Positions 15,865-24,367 of a stretch of 57,707 nucleotides of DNA are shown here, piece after piece. Origin of the DNA: an uncultured Gammaproteobacteria bacterium. GTDB taxonomy: Bacteria; Pseudomonadota; Gammaproteobacteria; Pseudomonadales; Pseudohongiellaceae. The translations under genes and the position numbers were made by a program. The stretch lies in contig CAISOD010000116.1 in the NCBI GenBank assembly GCA_903887045.1, positions 1 to 57,707 on the forward strand, written 5' to 3'. Under the pieces are notes generated by a model that searched no databases, was not told where the DNA came from, and was given only the letters and a program-made list of their open reading frames with translations. The first letter of the stretch is position 1. Each line of letters begins with the position of its first letter.

Positions 15865-18465
15865 ATGGCAAAAGCCACACCGACCAGTACCCCCCGGTTT
15901 TTCGGGAAAAAGAAACTGCTGTTGACGGCCATAGGTACGGCCGCCGCAATTACTGCAATGCCCAGCTATGCCCAGGATACGAACAAACTGGAAGAAGTGG
16001 TGGTTTCCGCAACCAGAAGAATCCAGAACCTGCAGGAAGTTCCGTTGGCCATTACGGCGATTTCCGGTGAGGCGCTACTGTCCCGCGGCGTTGAGAACGT
16101 GGGTAACATGAACGCGCTGGCCCCCAACCTCAGCGTGATGGGCGGCGGCAATTCCGGAGAATCCCAGGCATCCTTCCGGGTTCGCGGCATGCCCGGTGTG
16201 GCTTTTTACATAGACGGCATCAACCAGAGCACCACCGATGGCCTGCTCACCATGGGCACAGTTGAAGTGGAGCGCGTGGAAGTGTTGCGCGGCCCGCAGG
16301 GCACCCTGTTCGGCAACGCCTCGCTCGGCGGCGCCATCAACTACGTTACCAAGGCTCCTGCCGCTGAATTCGGCGCCAACATCCGCACTTCCGTCGGCAG
16401 CTACAACCGCCGCGACCTGGTCGCTTCCGTTGATTTGCCACTGGCAACCAACCTCAGCTCGAAATTCACCGTAGCCAGCATGTCGAGGGACGGTTTCCTG
16501 GAGAGCCAGGTGATCGATCGTGACTACGGTGATGTAAACGACGAATTGGTCAGAGCCGACTTCCTGTGGACCCCGCTGGAGAGCCTTAGCATTCGGTACA
16601 ACACTGAATTCGCCAACACCGACCGTAACGGGCCGGCGCGCGTGGTTTGGGAAGTCGGCCCGATGAAGACTTTCAACGTCGGCAGCATTCTTTACAACAC
16701 CAACCCGAATGCCCAGGTTTATAAGAATGCCTACGGCTATGAATACACCACCAAGAACTCTGCATCCGGTCAGGGCGGAGTACTCGGCAAATACGATACC
16801 AAGGTTGCCTGGAAAACCAACGGTATCGTGATCGACATGGAGCGTCACAATCTGGATATGTCCTGGGATGTGAATGACTGGCTGAAAATCCGCTCCCTCA
16901 CCGGCTACAAAGCCATCACAAGAAGCGCCCAGGTGGATTTCGACGGCGACCAGAATGTGATGTTGCTGGAGCGGGACAACCGCAACAAGAACTACGATGC
17001 TCTGCAGGAAATACAATTCCTGGCAACGTTTGGCGATATTGATCTTGTATTGGGCGGTTATTGGGAGGAATCCTATGCCAGAGCCAGAACCATTACCTGG
17101 GGCATGCCGGAATTTACCTGCGACCTCTGGAATGCCGCCAACCTGCAGCGAGTGACGGCAGCCCAGAGAACCCAATGTTTCAATAGCCGCAAGCAGGCGC
17201 TTGGCGTAAACGACCCCGCCATTACCACCAACGCCCAATTGACCGCACTGCAACCCAATCTGATGGGGGTAACGCAGGGCACTTTCTCCGGCGCGGCCGG
17301 CTCCAACAATGACCAGATGAACATCAACCGGCCGGAAACCAAAGCCGTCTTTGCCGACTTTACCTGGGAACTCAACGACAGGTTGTCCCTGGCCGCAGGT
17401 ATCCGTTACAGCGAGGACACCAATCCGAATACGGTTGTGCTCAGCAACAACGACACCTTGATCAGTCGGGGCACCCTGCTGCCCGACAACGACATTCCCA
17501 ATTATTTCGGTGCCAAAACCATTCCCGCTGCTGTCGGCGGAAACTCTTTCGACGCACTTACCAAGCGCCTGACCGTGCGTTATCAGATCAACGACGACAT
17601 CATGTTGTACGGAACCTATGCAGATGGTTATGGACCCGGCGGCCAGTCCAATACTCCCGCTTCCATACTTTCGTATATGCAGCGCGGAGCGGCGGTCGGC
17701 GTGGTTTCTGACATTCCGGCAGTAGTGCTTCGCCCCGAGCAGACTGTCGAAAACTTCGAACTTGGCATGCGGGCAGATTGGCTGGATGGCGAGCTGCGTA
17801 CCAACGTTACCGTGTTCACCACCGACTGGCGGAACGTCCCCGTCAGTCAGTACATTGCCACCAAGTACTGGGACACTGACGGCAACAACGCCCCCGACAA
17901 AACCATTGATGTCGATGGCCTTCCCGGCCCCGATATCTTCTTCTACCCAAGCCTGTGGAATTCACCTGTCAGCAAAGCAATTGCACGTGGTGTGGAGCTG
18001 GAATCCAGCTGGTTGCCTACCGACCGGCTGCGGGTCGATTTCAACCTCGGATTGCTGCAGACCGAGTACCAGGAACTGGGTCTGGCCGGCACCGGTGCTG
18101 TTCCTGCCGTCAGCTTGGGCAGCCAGTTTGCCGGTGCGCCTGAGGAGACCGCAAACCTGGCAGTCTCCTATGATCTTCCTTTGGCCAGTGGCGCCATGCT
18201 GCTGCCGCGTATGGACTACACGTACACGGCCGAGTACACCCTCCAGACTGGTGAGATCCTGCAGAGAACCCAGGATGCGTTCGGCATGCTCAATGCCCGT
18301 CTCACGTATGACTCGGGTCAGGAGTGGACGGTTGAGCTGTCGGTAACCAATCTTACCAACGAGTACTACTTCAACTCCGGGTTCTTTACCAGAGCGGAGC
18401 AGATACACTTCATGACAGTGGGTCGTCCTCGTGAGTGGGGTCTGACTTTCAACTACAACTATTGA
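15865..18465 (+). CDS. TonB-dependent outer-membrane receptor
   Basis: 866 residues with a signal peptide (cleavage after SYA), TonB box EEVVVSATRR at about residues 43-52, a plug domain (VRGMPGVAFYIDGI, VERVEVLRGPQGTLFG, GGAINYVTK) and a 22-strand-type barrel ending in LTFNYNY. Such receptors import large or scarce molecules, driven by TonB. The sequence belongs to the FecA/CirA-like branch common in aromatic- and terpenoid-degrading marine bacteria. An AGAGGA ribosome site precedes the ATG. It sits between the exported hydrolases and the cytoplasmic ring-cleavage genes, so it probably takes up the island's substrate; the ligand is not identifiable. Confidence 0.92.
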   Translation: MAKATPTSTPRFFGKKKLLLTAIGTAAAITAMPSYAQDTNKLEEVVVSATRRIQNLQEVPLAITAISGEALLSRGVENVGNMNALAPNLSVMGGGNSGESQASFRVRGMPGVAFYIDGINQSTTDGLLTMGTVEVERVEVLRGPQGTLFGNASLGGAINYVTKAPAAEFGANIRTSVGSYNRRDLVASVDLPLATNLSSKFTVASMSRDGFLESQVIDRDYGDVNDELVRADFLWTPLESLSIRYNTEFANTDRNGPARVVWEVGPMKTFNVGSILYNTNPNAQVYKNAYGYEYTTKNSASGQGGVLGKYDTKVAWKTNGIVIDMERHNLDMSWDVNDWLKIRSLTGYKAITRSAQVDFDGDQNVMLLERDNRNKNYDALQEIQFLATFGDIDLVLGGYWEESYARARTITWGMPEFTCDLWNAANLQRVTAAQRTQCFNSRKQALGVNDPAITTNAQLTALQPNLMGVTQGTFSGAAGSNNDQMNINRPETKAVFADFTWELNDRLSLAAGIRYSEDTNPNTVVLSNNDTLISRGTLLPDNDIPNYFGAKTIPAAVGGNSFDALTKRLTVRYQINDDIMLYGTYADGYGPGGQSNTPASILSYMQRGAAVGVVSDIPAVVLRPEQTVENFELGMRADWLDGELRTNVTVFTTDWRNVPVSQYIATKYWDTDGNNAPDKTIDVDGLPGPDIFFYPSLWNSPVSKAIARGVELESSWLPTDRLRVDFNLGLLQTEYQELGLAGTGAVPAVSLGSQFAGAPEETANLAVSYDLPLASGAMLLPRMDYTYTAEYTLQTGEILQRTQDAFGMLNARLTYDSGQEWTVELSVTNLTNEYYFNSGFFTRAEQIHFMTVGRPREWGLTFNYNY

Positions 18466-18477
18466 TCAGGAAAGTCT

Positions 18478-18505
18478 CCGGCAGTCCGTTTGTGCGGGCT
18501 GCCGG
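18478..18505 (+). terminator. hairpin after the TonB receptor gene
   Basis: CCGGCAGTCCG at 18478-18488 pairs with CGGGCTGCCGG at 18495-18505 (11 pairs including one G-U) around a six-base loop, 12 bases after the receptor stop. No T-run follows, so it is more likely an attenuator or mRNA-stabilising stem than a full intrinsic terminator. Confidence 0.45.
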
Positions 18506-18567
18506 CAAGCTCACAGCTGGCGACAGGATGGTAATTTTGCAACAGGTTCTACAGTAGTCTGATCCGG

Positions 18568-18957
18568 ATGAAACCCTGGAAAGAGGAAAAGAATGCGCCC
18601 GCTACAGGGCAACTTCTCTGCCAGCTTGCAGATCTGGCTGACAGCGAAGTTTTCGAGCTCACCCTCGCCCCCGAGAGCAAATACCCGTTCCGTCTTTTTA
18701 TACACAAACAGGAAGGTCGCTACCGGTGCTTCATGAACAGATGCCCCCACTTTGGTATTCCGCTGAACATGCAACCACGGCAGCTATTCTCCACGGACAA
18801 ACAGCAGTTCATCTGTTCCACACACTATGCCCGCTTCAATTTTCACGACGGATTCTGCACTGAAGGTCCCTGCGAAGGCAGCTCGCTGGAAGTCATTCCG
18901 ATAGAAACAAGGAACGCTGCCATTTATGTTGCAGCTGCAGCCGGTAGTGGGCACTGA
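18568..18957 (+). CDS. Rieske [2Fe-2S] ferredoxin-like protein
   Basis: 129 residues. The cluster ligands are Cys59 and His61 (RCPHFG) and Cys83 and His86 (CSTHYA), the C-x-H...C-x2-H pattern of Rieske centres. There is no signal peptide, so it is cytoplasmic. It could feed electrons to a ring hydroxylase, but no oxygenase alpha subunit is encoded nearby. It may instead serve an enzyme outside the window or reactivate the iron in the hydroquinone dioxygenase. The next gene starts two bases after its stop. Confidence 0.85.
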   Translation: MKPWKEEKNAPATGQLLCQLADLADSEVFELTLAPESKYPFRLFIHKQEGRYRCFMNRCPHFGIPLNMQPRQLFSTDKQQFICSTHYARFNFHDGFCTEGPCEGSSLEVIPIETRNAAIYVAAAAGSGH

Positions 18958-18959
18958 CC

Positions 18960-19313
18960 ATGTACAAGCATCTGGTTATCTGGAAACTTGTAGATCGAAC
19001 GCTTGCCCCGGCGCTGGCAAACGAAGCAGAAACCATCTTGCGGGGAATGCGCAGCAGCATGCCGGGCCTGCTTAAAATTGAGCTCGCCAGTGTGCTCGGC
19101 GGGGACGAGACTGCCGGCGATCTGGTGCTGTATTCTGAGTTCAGCGATAAAGAGGCTTACCTGGATTACGATCACTCCGCAGCGCACCAATTGCTGAAAA
19201 AGCTGATCGGCAGCCACAGGCGACAGCGCATGGGAGCCGACTATGTTGTTGCCGATGATTCAGCTGAACAGCAGCCTGTCGGCGACAACAAAACATGGAC
19301 TGGTAATACATGA
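18960..19313 (+). CDS. Dabb-domain (stress-responsive alpha/beta barrel) protein
   Basis: 117 residues of the dimeric alpha+beta barrel Dabb family: MYKHLVIWKL at the start, a conserved helix MRSSMPGL, and LVLYSEFSDKEAYLDYDHSAAHQ in the second half with an active-site-like His. Relatives include cyclases and isomerases of phenolic and polyketide compounds. Context suggests an accessory step on an aromatic intermediate. The last codons overlap the thiolase start by four bases. The C-terminal 20 residues are polar and probably disordered. Confidence 0.8.
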   Translation: MYKHLVIWKLVDRTLAPALANEAETILRGMRSSMPGLLKIELASVLGGDETAGDLVLYSEFSDKEAYLDYDHSAAHQLLKKLIGSHRRQRMGADYVVADDSAEQQPVGDNKTWTGNT

Positions 19314-20518
19314 CAGACGCATACATATGTGACGGCATACGTACCCCGATAGGCCGCTTTGGTGGTGGCTTGGCAGTCGTGCGCACTGACGACCTCGCCG
19401 CGCTGCCACTGCAGGCGCTGATGGCAAGGAATCCCGGCGTTGACTGGGCGGCGCTCGACGACGTTGTTTACGGCTGTGCCAACCAGGCCGGAGAAGACAA
19501 CCGCAATGTTGCGCGGATGGCGGTACTACTGTCCGGCCTGCCGCAGGAAGTTGGCGGCACAACCATCAACCGGCTCTGCGGCTCCAGTCTGGATGCGATT
19601 GCCATCGCAGCGCGTGCCATCAAAACCGGTGAAGCTGAACTGCTGATCGCCGGTGGCGTTGAATCCATGTCGCGGGCTCCTTTCGTCCTCAACAAGGCTG
19701 ACGCTGCCTTTGCGCGCAACATGAAGCTTGAAGACACCACTATCGGCTGGCGCTTCGTGAATCCGAAAATGACCGGGCTGTATGGCACCGACAGCATGCC
19801 GGAGACTGCCGAAAATGTGGCAGACGAACATCACATCAGTCGTGCCGCCCAGGACGCCTATGCCCTCAGAAGCCAGCAGCGTACTGCCGTCGCACAAAGC
19901 CTGGGTTACCTGCAGCAGGAAATAGTGCCGGTTACCTTGACACTGCCGAAGGGCGTTACGGTGATAAGCGCTGATGAGCATCCGCGTGCCGACACCACAC
20001 TGGAAAAGCTGGCAAAACTCAAACCTGTGGTGCGAGCGGACGGTACTGTCACTGCAGGCAATGCATCGGGAGTGAACGACGGCGCAGCTGCATTGCTGTT
20101 GGCCTCGGAGGCAGCGGTCCGCAAGTACCGGCTTACTCCGCTGGCTCGTGTGGTCACTGCTGCCACCGCAGGACTCGCACCGCGTGTCATGGGCTTTGGT
20201 CCGGCACCGGCGATTGAAAAGCTGTTTGCACGGACCGGCCTTGGCATTGGCGACATCGATGTGCTTGAACTGAACGAAGCGTTCGCTGCACAGGTGCTTG
20301 CGGTAACCAGGCGTTTGGGCCTTCCCGATGATGCGGCACAGGTCAATCCGAATGGCGGCGCCATTGCCCTTGGCCATCCGCTGGGAGCCAGCGGGGCACG
20401 CATGGCAATTGCGGCAGTGGGGCAGTTGCAGCGTCAGCAAGCGCGCCGGGCACTCTGCAGCATGTGCATCGGTGTGGGACAAGGCATTGCGTTGTTGCTG
20501 GAGAGTGTTCGGTCATGA
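19310..20518 (+). CDS. pcaF: 3-oxoadipyl-CoA thiolase
   Basis: 402 residues, full length for a degradative thiolase. Nucleophile Cys90 is in NRLCGSS, His356 in GHPLGASG and the second catalytic Cys386 in CIGVGQG. The string [16 protein letters not shown] and the region [17 protein letters not shown] are those of PcaF-type beta-ketoadipyl-CoA thiolases and are not typical of acetoacetyl-CoA thiolases. It splits beta-ketoadipyl-CoA into succinyl-CoA and acetyl-CoA, the last step of the pathway encoded here. It overlaps genes on both sides by four bases, so the Dabb, thiolase and transferase genes are one translational unit. Confidence 0.93.
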   Translation: MTDAYICDGIRTPIGRFGGGLAVVRTDDLAALPLQALMARNPGVDWAALDDVVYGCANQAGEDNRNVARMAVLLSGLPQEVGGTTINRLCGSSLDAIAIAARAIKTGEAELLIAGGVESMSRAPFVLNKADAAFARNMKLEDTTIGWRFVNPKMTGLYGTDSMPETAENVADEHHISRAAQDAYALRSQQRTAVAQSLGYLQQEIVPVTLTLPKGVTVISADEHPRADTTLEKLAKLKPVVRADGTVTAGNASGVNDGAAALLLASEAAVRKYRLTPLARVVTAATAGLAPRVMGFGPAPAIEKLFARTGLGIGDIDVLELNEAFAAQVLAVTRRLGLPDDAAQVNPNGGAIALGHPLGASGARMAIAAVGQLQRQQARRALCSMCIGVGQGIALLLESVRS

Positions 20519-21861
20519 AATCAGTACCCCAGATATCGGCACAGGAAGCGGCCGGCAAAGTCAGATCCGGCGACACGTTGGTAGTCGGCGGCTTCGGCAT
20601 GACCGGACACCCGATCCACCTGCTGCATGCCATTGCAGAAACCGGTGTGAATAATCTGACCTACATCGGCAACAATGTCGGTGAGCCGTTTCTGGGCGCT
20701 GGTCGGCTGCTGCGCAATGGCCAGATAAAGAAGGCAATAGGCTCGTTTTTTACCAGCAATCCCGAGGCCGTTGCGGCAGCGCAGAGCGGGAAAATGGAAG
20801 TACAGCTGATTCCACAGGGCAGTCTGGGTGAAGCGATACGTGCCGGAGGCGCCGGGCTCGGCGGCTTCTATACACCCAGTTCGGCCAACACCATTCTGGC
20901 AAAGGATCTGGAAACCCGTGTACTGGACGGCAAGGACATGGTGTTTGTGCGTCCGCTGCGCGGCAATGTTGCGCTGGTGCGGGCCTGGCGCGCGGATACC
21001 CTGGGCAACCTGCAGTACCGCAGGACCGAAAACAATTTCAACCAGGCGGTGGCAACCGCCGGTGATATCGTCATCGCCGAAGTCGAAGAAATTGTCCCGG
21101 CCGGCAGCATGGATCCTGATTTCGTCCACACCCCCGGTTGTCTGATCGATTATCTGGTGCAGGCCACTCTCGAGCTGAAAGATCTGGGCTCTTCGGCGAC
21201 CATCGAAAGGCTGGATACCAGCTCCGACAACACCAAGCTGCGTATTGCCAAAGGGGTATTGGATGAGCTCAGGCCGGGCGAAGTCGTCAATCTCGGCATC
21301 GGCATCCCCACCTTGGTGGCTGATCTGATCACGCCGGCCCACCAGCTCACGCTGCACACCGAGAACGGCATGCTGGGAGTTGGCCCCAGCCCGGAGACCG
21401 GCGGCGCCATGGACTACCCGGTCAATGCCGGCAAGATCCCGGTGACTGCCCTGTCGGGAGCCTCGTATTTCGATTCAACTGCTTCTTTCAACATGATCCG
21501 TGGCGGCCATATTGATGTGGCCGTCATGGGCGCACTGGAAGTTGATGCGCAGGGCAACCTTGCCAATTGGGCGATTCCAGGCAAACCCCTGCTGGGTGTC
21601 GGCGGCGCCATGGATCTTTCCTGCGGTGCCAAACGAGTCATTGTCACCATGACTCATACCAACAAGAACGGCGAATCCAAAATACTGCCCCAGTGTCAGT
21701 TGCCGCTTACGGCAAAAGGCGTGGTGAATGTGATCGTAACGGAACTGGCAGTATTCCACTTTACCGATGGCGGGCTTACGCTGACAAAAATCATGCCTGG
21801 CTCCAGTCTGGAAGAAATCCGGAGCCGGACAGCGGCACAGTTTACTGTCGCTACAGGATGA
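20515..21861 (+). CDS. pcaIJ: fused 3-oxoadipate CoA-transferase (PcaI-PcaJ in one chain)
   Basis: 448 residues. The first half (to about 225) is an A-subunit with [16 protein letters not shown] and [16 protein letters not shown]. The second half (from about 240) is a B-subunit with [11 protein letters not shown] and the catalytic glutamate in [11 protein letters not shown]. In most bacteria the two are separate genes; here a short linker joins them, as in the mammalian SCOT enzyme. It moves CoA from succinyl-CoA to beta-ketoadipate. Genetic coupling to pcaF and the downstream ring-cleavage genes favours the 3-oxoadipate assignment over acetoacetate. It ends 23 bases before the convergent regulator gene. 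Confidence 0.88.
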   Translation: MKSVPQISAQEAAGKVRSGDTLVVGGFGMTGHPIHLLHAIAETGVNNLTYIGNNVGEPFLGAGRLLRNGQIKKAIGSFFTSNPEAVAAAQSGKMEVQLIPQGSLGEAIRAGGAGLGGFYTPSSANTILAKDLETRVLDGKDMVFVRPLRGNVALVRAWRADTLGNLQYRRTENNFNQAVATAGDIVIAEVEEIVPAGSMDPDFVHTPGCLIDYLVQATLELKDLGSSATIERLDTSSDNTKLRIAKGVLDELRPGEVVNLGIGIPTLVADLITPAHQLTLHTENGMLGVGPSPETGGAMDYPVNAGKIPVTALSGASYFDSTASFNMIRGGHIDVAVMGALEVDAQGNLANWAIPGKPLLGVGGAMDLSCGAKRVIVTMTHTNKNGESKILPQCQLPLTAKGVVNVIVTELAVFHFTDGGLTLTKIMPGSSLEEIRSRTAAQFTVATG

Positions 21862-21884
21862 AGCCGCGACCCTTCACTGGCGTG

Positions 21885-22667
21885 TCAAATAGCGTCGCTT
21901 ATTTTGCTGGCCGCCTGGCGCAATTGCGGCAATATTTCCTTGATCAGCTTGCTCTCGCTCATTTTCAGCGGCTGTGAACTGATATTTATTGCCGCAACCG
22001 TTTTGCCGTGACGGTTCTTTATGGGCACTGCCATGGATCTCAGGCCTATCTCCAGTTCCTGGTCACAGATGGCATAACCTTCGGTTCTTGCCCTTTGTAT
22101 CTCGGCTTTGATTGCGGCTGGTTCGATCAACGTGTATTTGGTAAAGCGTTCGAAGGAAGTCTTGGCCAGCAGTTCATCGATCTCGCTGTCCTCCTTTGCT
22201 GCCAGCAGCACTCTTCCCATGGACGTAGTTACCGCCGGCAATCTGGCGCCGACATTCAGCCCGACTGACATGATCTGGTGCGAAAGCACTCTCGCCACAT
22301 AAACGATATCGGGAAAATCCAGCACTGAAACCGAACAAGACTCGCCAATGGCATCGCAAAGCTCCTTGGTATAGGGCTGCACCCGTTCGATCAGCGGCTG
22401 CGACACCAGGTAGGAATAACCGAGATCAAGCACTTTGGGAGTAAGCCAGAACATCTTGCCATCTGTTTCCATGTAGCCAAGCGCATGCAGCGTAAGCAGA
22501 AATCTGCGGGCAGTCGCCCTGGTCAAATCGGTGCGCTTTGCCACATCCGACAGTGTCATCTGCATGTGCTGATGATCGAAGCAGCGGATGACTGCCAAGC
22601 CCTTTGCCAAGGAGGCAACGTATTCCCGGTTGCCCTCGCCGAATGTGCTTGACAAGCTGTTTTTCAT
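21885..22667 (-). CDS. IclR-family transcriptional regulator (PcaR/PcaU/PobR-like)
   Basis: 260 residues: an N-terminal winged helix (residues 13-75, with SLAKGLAVIRCFD and TRATARRFLLTLHALGYM) and a C-terminal effector domain of the IclR type. The pattern, including YVARV and VGARLPAVTTSMGRVLLA, is closest to the PcaR/PcaU/PobR group, which responds to beta-ketoadipate, protocatechuate or 4-hydroxybenzoate. The start at 22667 has AAGGGA upstream; a start at 22715 would place coding sequence inside the operator. It is divergent from the hydroquinone dioxygenase genes with the double operator at 22688-22722 between them, so autoregulation and control of both directions is likely. Confidence 0.9.
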   Translation of the reverse strand: MKNSLSSTFGEGNREYVASLAKGLAVIRCFDHQHMQMTLSDVAKRTDLTRATARRFLLTLHALGYMETDGKMFWLTPKVLDLGYSYLVSQPLIERVQPYTKELCDAIGESCSVSVLDFPDIVYVARVLSHQIMSVGLNVGARLPAVTTSMGRVLLAAKEDSEIDELLAKTSFERFTKYTLIEPAAIKAEIQRARTEGYAICDQELEIGLRSMAVPIKNRHGKTVAAINISSQPLKMSESKLIKEILPQLRQAASKISDAI

Positions 22668-22687
22668 TGATGAGTATCCCTTCAAAT

Positions 22688-22722
22688 GTTCGCATTTTGC
22701 CACAAAAGTTCGCAATTCGAAC
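22688..22722. promoter_or_regulatory. PcaU/PcaR-like operator, copy 2 (half-site plus palindrome)
   Basis: A half-site GTTCGCATTTTG begins at 22688 and the palindrome GTTCGCAATTCGAAC covers 22708-22722, again with exactly 20 bases between starts. It lies 20 bases before the regulator's start and 111 before the dioxygenase start. A palindrome plus one extra direct half-site is the layout described for PcaU operators. The matching copy is at 8571-8605. Confidence 0.7.
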
Positions 22723-22780
22723 TCTTGTTACCAGTTTCAGATAGAACGCAACACAGCTCAGGGAACAACCAGAATAAAAA

Positions 22781-22820
22781 TTCCCGAACTTTTTCCGAAC
22801 TTTCCCGACTTTTCCCGACT
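22781..22820 (+). repeat. four 10-bp pyrimidine-rich tandem repeats in the dioxygenase leader
   Basis: Four consecutive ten-base units, TTCCCGAACT, TTTTCCGAAC, TTTCCCGACT and TTTCCCGACT, end five bases before the GAGGGGGG ribosome site of the gene at 22834. The period equals one DNA turn. They could be protein sites on one face of the helix, or an RNA leader element that pairs with the purine-rich ribosome site. Confidence 0.7.
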
Positions 22821-22833
22821 GAGGGGGGACACC

Positions 22834-23334
22834 ATGTCAGCTCAATACACCACCAGTTTTTCCTCCATTGATTCCTATGAAAAAGGAGGCGTACAGATCA
22901 TAGATGATGATCTCAAGAACTTCGTGTTCTCAAACATCTATGAAGTGGCGGCAACCCACAAACCCTATGAGCGAATCGTAGTGGGGAAAAATCTCGACTA
23001 CACACTGGAAGCAGTTCGCGCCGAAGGCACCTCACCATGGTATGCCTGTGCCCATGACGAATTTGTCATCGCCATGGACCATAACGTCGAAGTGCATTTT
23101 ATGGAACTGGGCGACACCAGCAAGATTGATGACGAGCAGGATGGCTCCTTCAAGCTCACGGCACAGCCGCTTGGCAAGAAAATCGGCATGGTCACCCTCA
23201 GCCGCGGACACATGGCCATGTTGCCGGAAAAAACTGCATATCAATTCCGGGCGGCGAAACCTTCGACCTTGCTGCTGCAAACAATCCTGGGGCAGGAGTC
23301 GCTGGAACGCTGGACCGAAATCTGCCTGAAGTAA
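22834..23334 (+). CDS. hapC: hydroquinone 1,2-dioxygenase, small subunit
   Basis: 166 residues, the size of the HapC/PnpC small subunits of the two-component, type III (cupin) hydroquinone ring-cleaving dioxygenases. The cupin strands are visible in FVIAMDHNVEVHFMEL and KIGMVTLSRGHMAMLPEKTAYQFRA. The small subunit has no iron site; the metal is in the large subunit encoded 39 bases on. The ATG at 22834 follows GAGGGGGG. The pair opens hydroquinone between C1 and C2, giving 4-hydroxymuconic semialdehyde. Assignment rests on size, pairing and the recognisable partner; alone it would be a weak call. Confidence 0.82.
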   Translation: MSAQYTTSFSSIDSYEKGGVQIIDDDLKNFVFSNIYEVAATHKPYERIVVGKNLDYTLEAVRAEGTSPWYACAHDEFVIAMDHNVEVHFMELGDTSKIDDEQDGSFKLTAQPLGKKIGMVTLSRGHMAMLPEKTAYQFRAAKPSTLLLQTILGQESLERWTEICLK

Positions 23335-23373
23335 CTCAACGCTTATCCCAAACTCCGCAAGAGGCTGCCAGCC

Positions 23374-24351
23374 ATGAAAAGCACACTGAAAATGAAAGTC
23401 GACAGCAATGTCACAGGCTTCAAGGTATTCACCATCGGTCAGTTCAGATTCGAAAGATGTGAATATTTTGCCTATATCTACTGGCCACTCGGCAGCCACA
23501 TGATGCCGGTGGATGCGTTCCTGCGCGCAACGATGCGCGACATTGCGTGGGGCTTTTTCTATGGCACCGTGAACTTTGATGATGTGATCGGCACCATCAA
23601 TCACTACGGTACCGTGGACTTGTTTGCCGGCACTCTGAACGCTGAATACAAGGCTGGCGGCAAGGACTATCTTGAGACCTTCCCCTCCGATGTGCTGATG
23701 AAGCTGCTGGTGGATATCCAGAACGACTGGACCAATGCTGCTTTTGATCCCTTTGCAGCCCCACAGGAAACCGGCGCTGCGTGGGGCAGGAAGAACGGTT
23801 CCAACACCAAAGCCATTTCCCGCAAGCGCCAGACTGCCAAACGCATGATTGGCGTGCCGGGTGATACTGAAACGCGGACCGATGCCAACGGCTATCCGGT
23901 CAACCGCGCTTTTCTGGACGTTGATCAGAGCAGCCCCCAGGTTGTTGAAGAGCCCGGCTTCGAAAACAGAATCCACGCCTTCAACCTGTTTGCCTTCCTG
24001 TCCCGCTCCGATGTCACCTGGAACCCCTCAGTCGTGTCGGTCATCCGGCAGAGCCTGCTTTGCCCGACCACGGAAGAGTTCATTCTTCCGATTGAGCATG
24101 GCAACGACCGGGTGGAGTGGTTCCTGCAGATCTCGGATGAAATCTTCTGGGAAATAAAGGACGGGAAAACCGGCAAAATTCGTGCAAACGTAGTGATGAA
24201 GCCCGGAGACGTCTGCTGCATGCCGGCCGACATCCGTCATCGGGGGCTGTCTCCGAAACGTTCCATGCTTATCGTGTGGGAAAATGGTTCGCCAGAGATC
24301 ATGGAGATGGTGAAGGCCGGCACCGTTCCCAGAGTTGGAGTGGAATTCTGA
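23374..24351 (+). CDS. hapD: hydroquinone 1,2-dioxygenase, large (catalytic) subunit
   Basis: 325 residues. The N-terminal half has RCEYFAYIYWPLGSHMMP and the signature MRDIAWGFFYGTVNFDD; the C-terminal half is the cupin that holds Fe(II). Ligands His242, Asn244, Glu248 and His289 have the same spacing (+2, +6, +47) as the His256-Asn258-Glu262-His303 set that I recall for the PnpCD structure. Length fits HapD/PnpD. It follows the small subunit in one transcript and is followed 16 bases later by maleylacetate reductase. It acts in the cytoplasm on hydroquinone, possibly also on methyl-, methoxy- or chloro-substituted forms. Confidence 0.9.
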   Translation: MKSTLKMKVDSNVTGFKVFTIGQFRFERCEYFAYIYWPLGSHMMPVDAFLRATMRDIAWGFFYGTVNFDDVIGTINHYGTVDLFAGTLNAEYKAGGKDYLETFPSDVLMKLLVDIQNDWTNAAFDPFAAPQETGAAWGRKNGSNTKAISRKRQTAKRMIGVPGDTETRTDANGYPVNRAFLDVDQSSPQVVEEPGFENRIHAFNLFAFLSRSDVTWNPSVVSVIRQSLLCPTTEEFILPIEHGNDRVEWFLQISDEIFWEIKDGKTGKIRANVVMKPGDVCCMPADIRHRGLSPKRSMLIVWENGSPEIMEMVKAGTVPRVGVEF

Positions 24352-24367
24352 CAACACGGCTCCAGCC

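Noticed and set aside
22781..22820. Short repeats considered as a CRISPR array
   Set aside because: Units are 10 bases with no spacers and no cas genes nearby.
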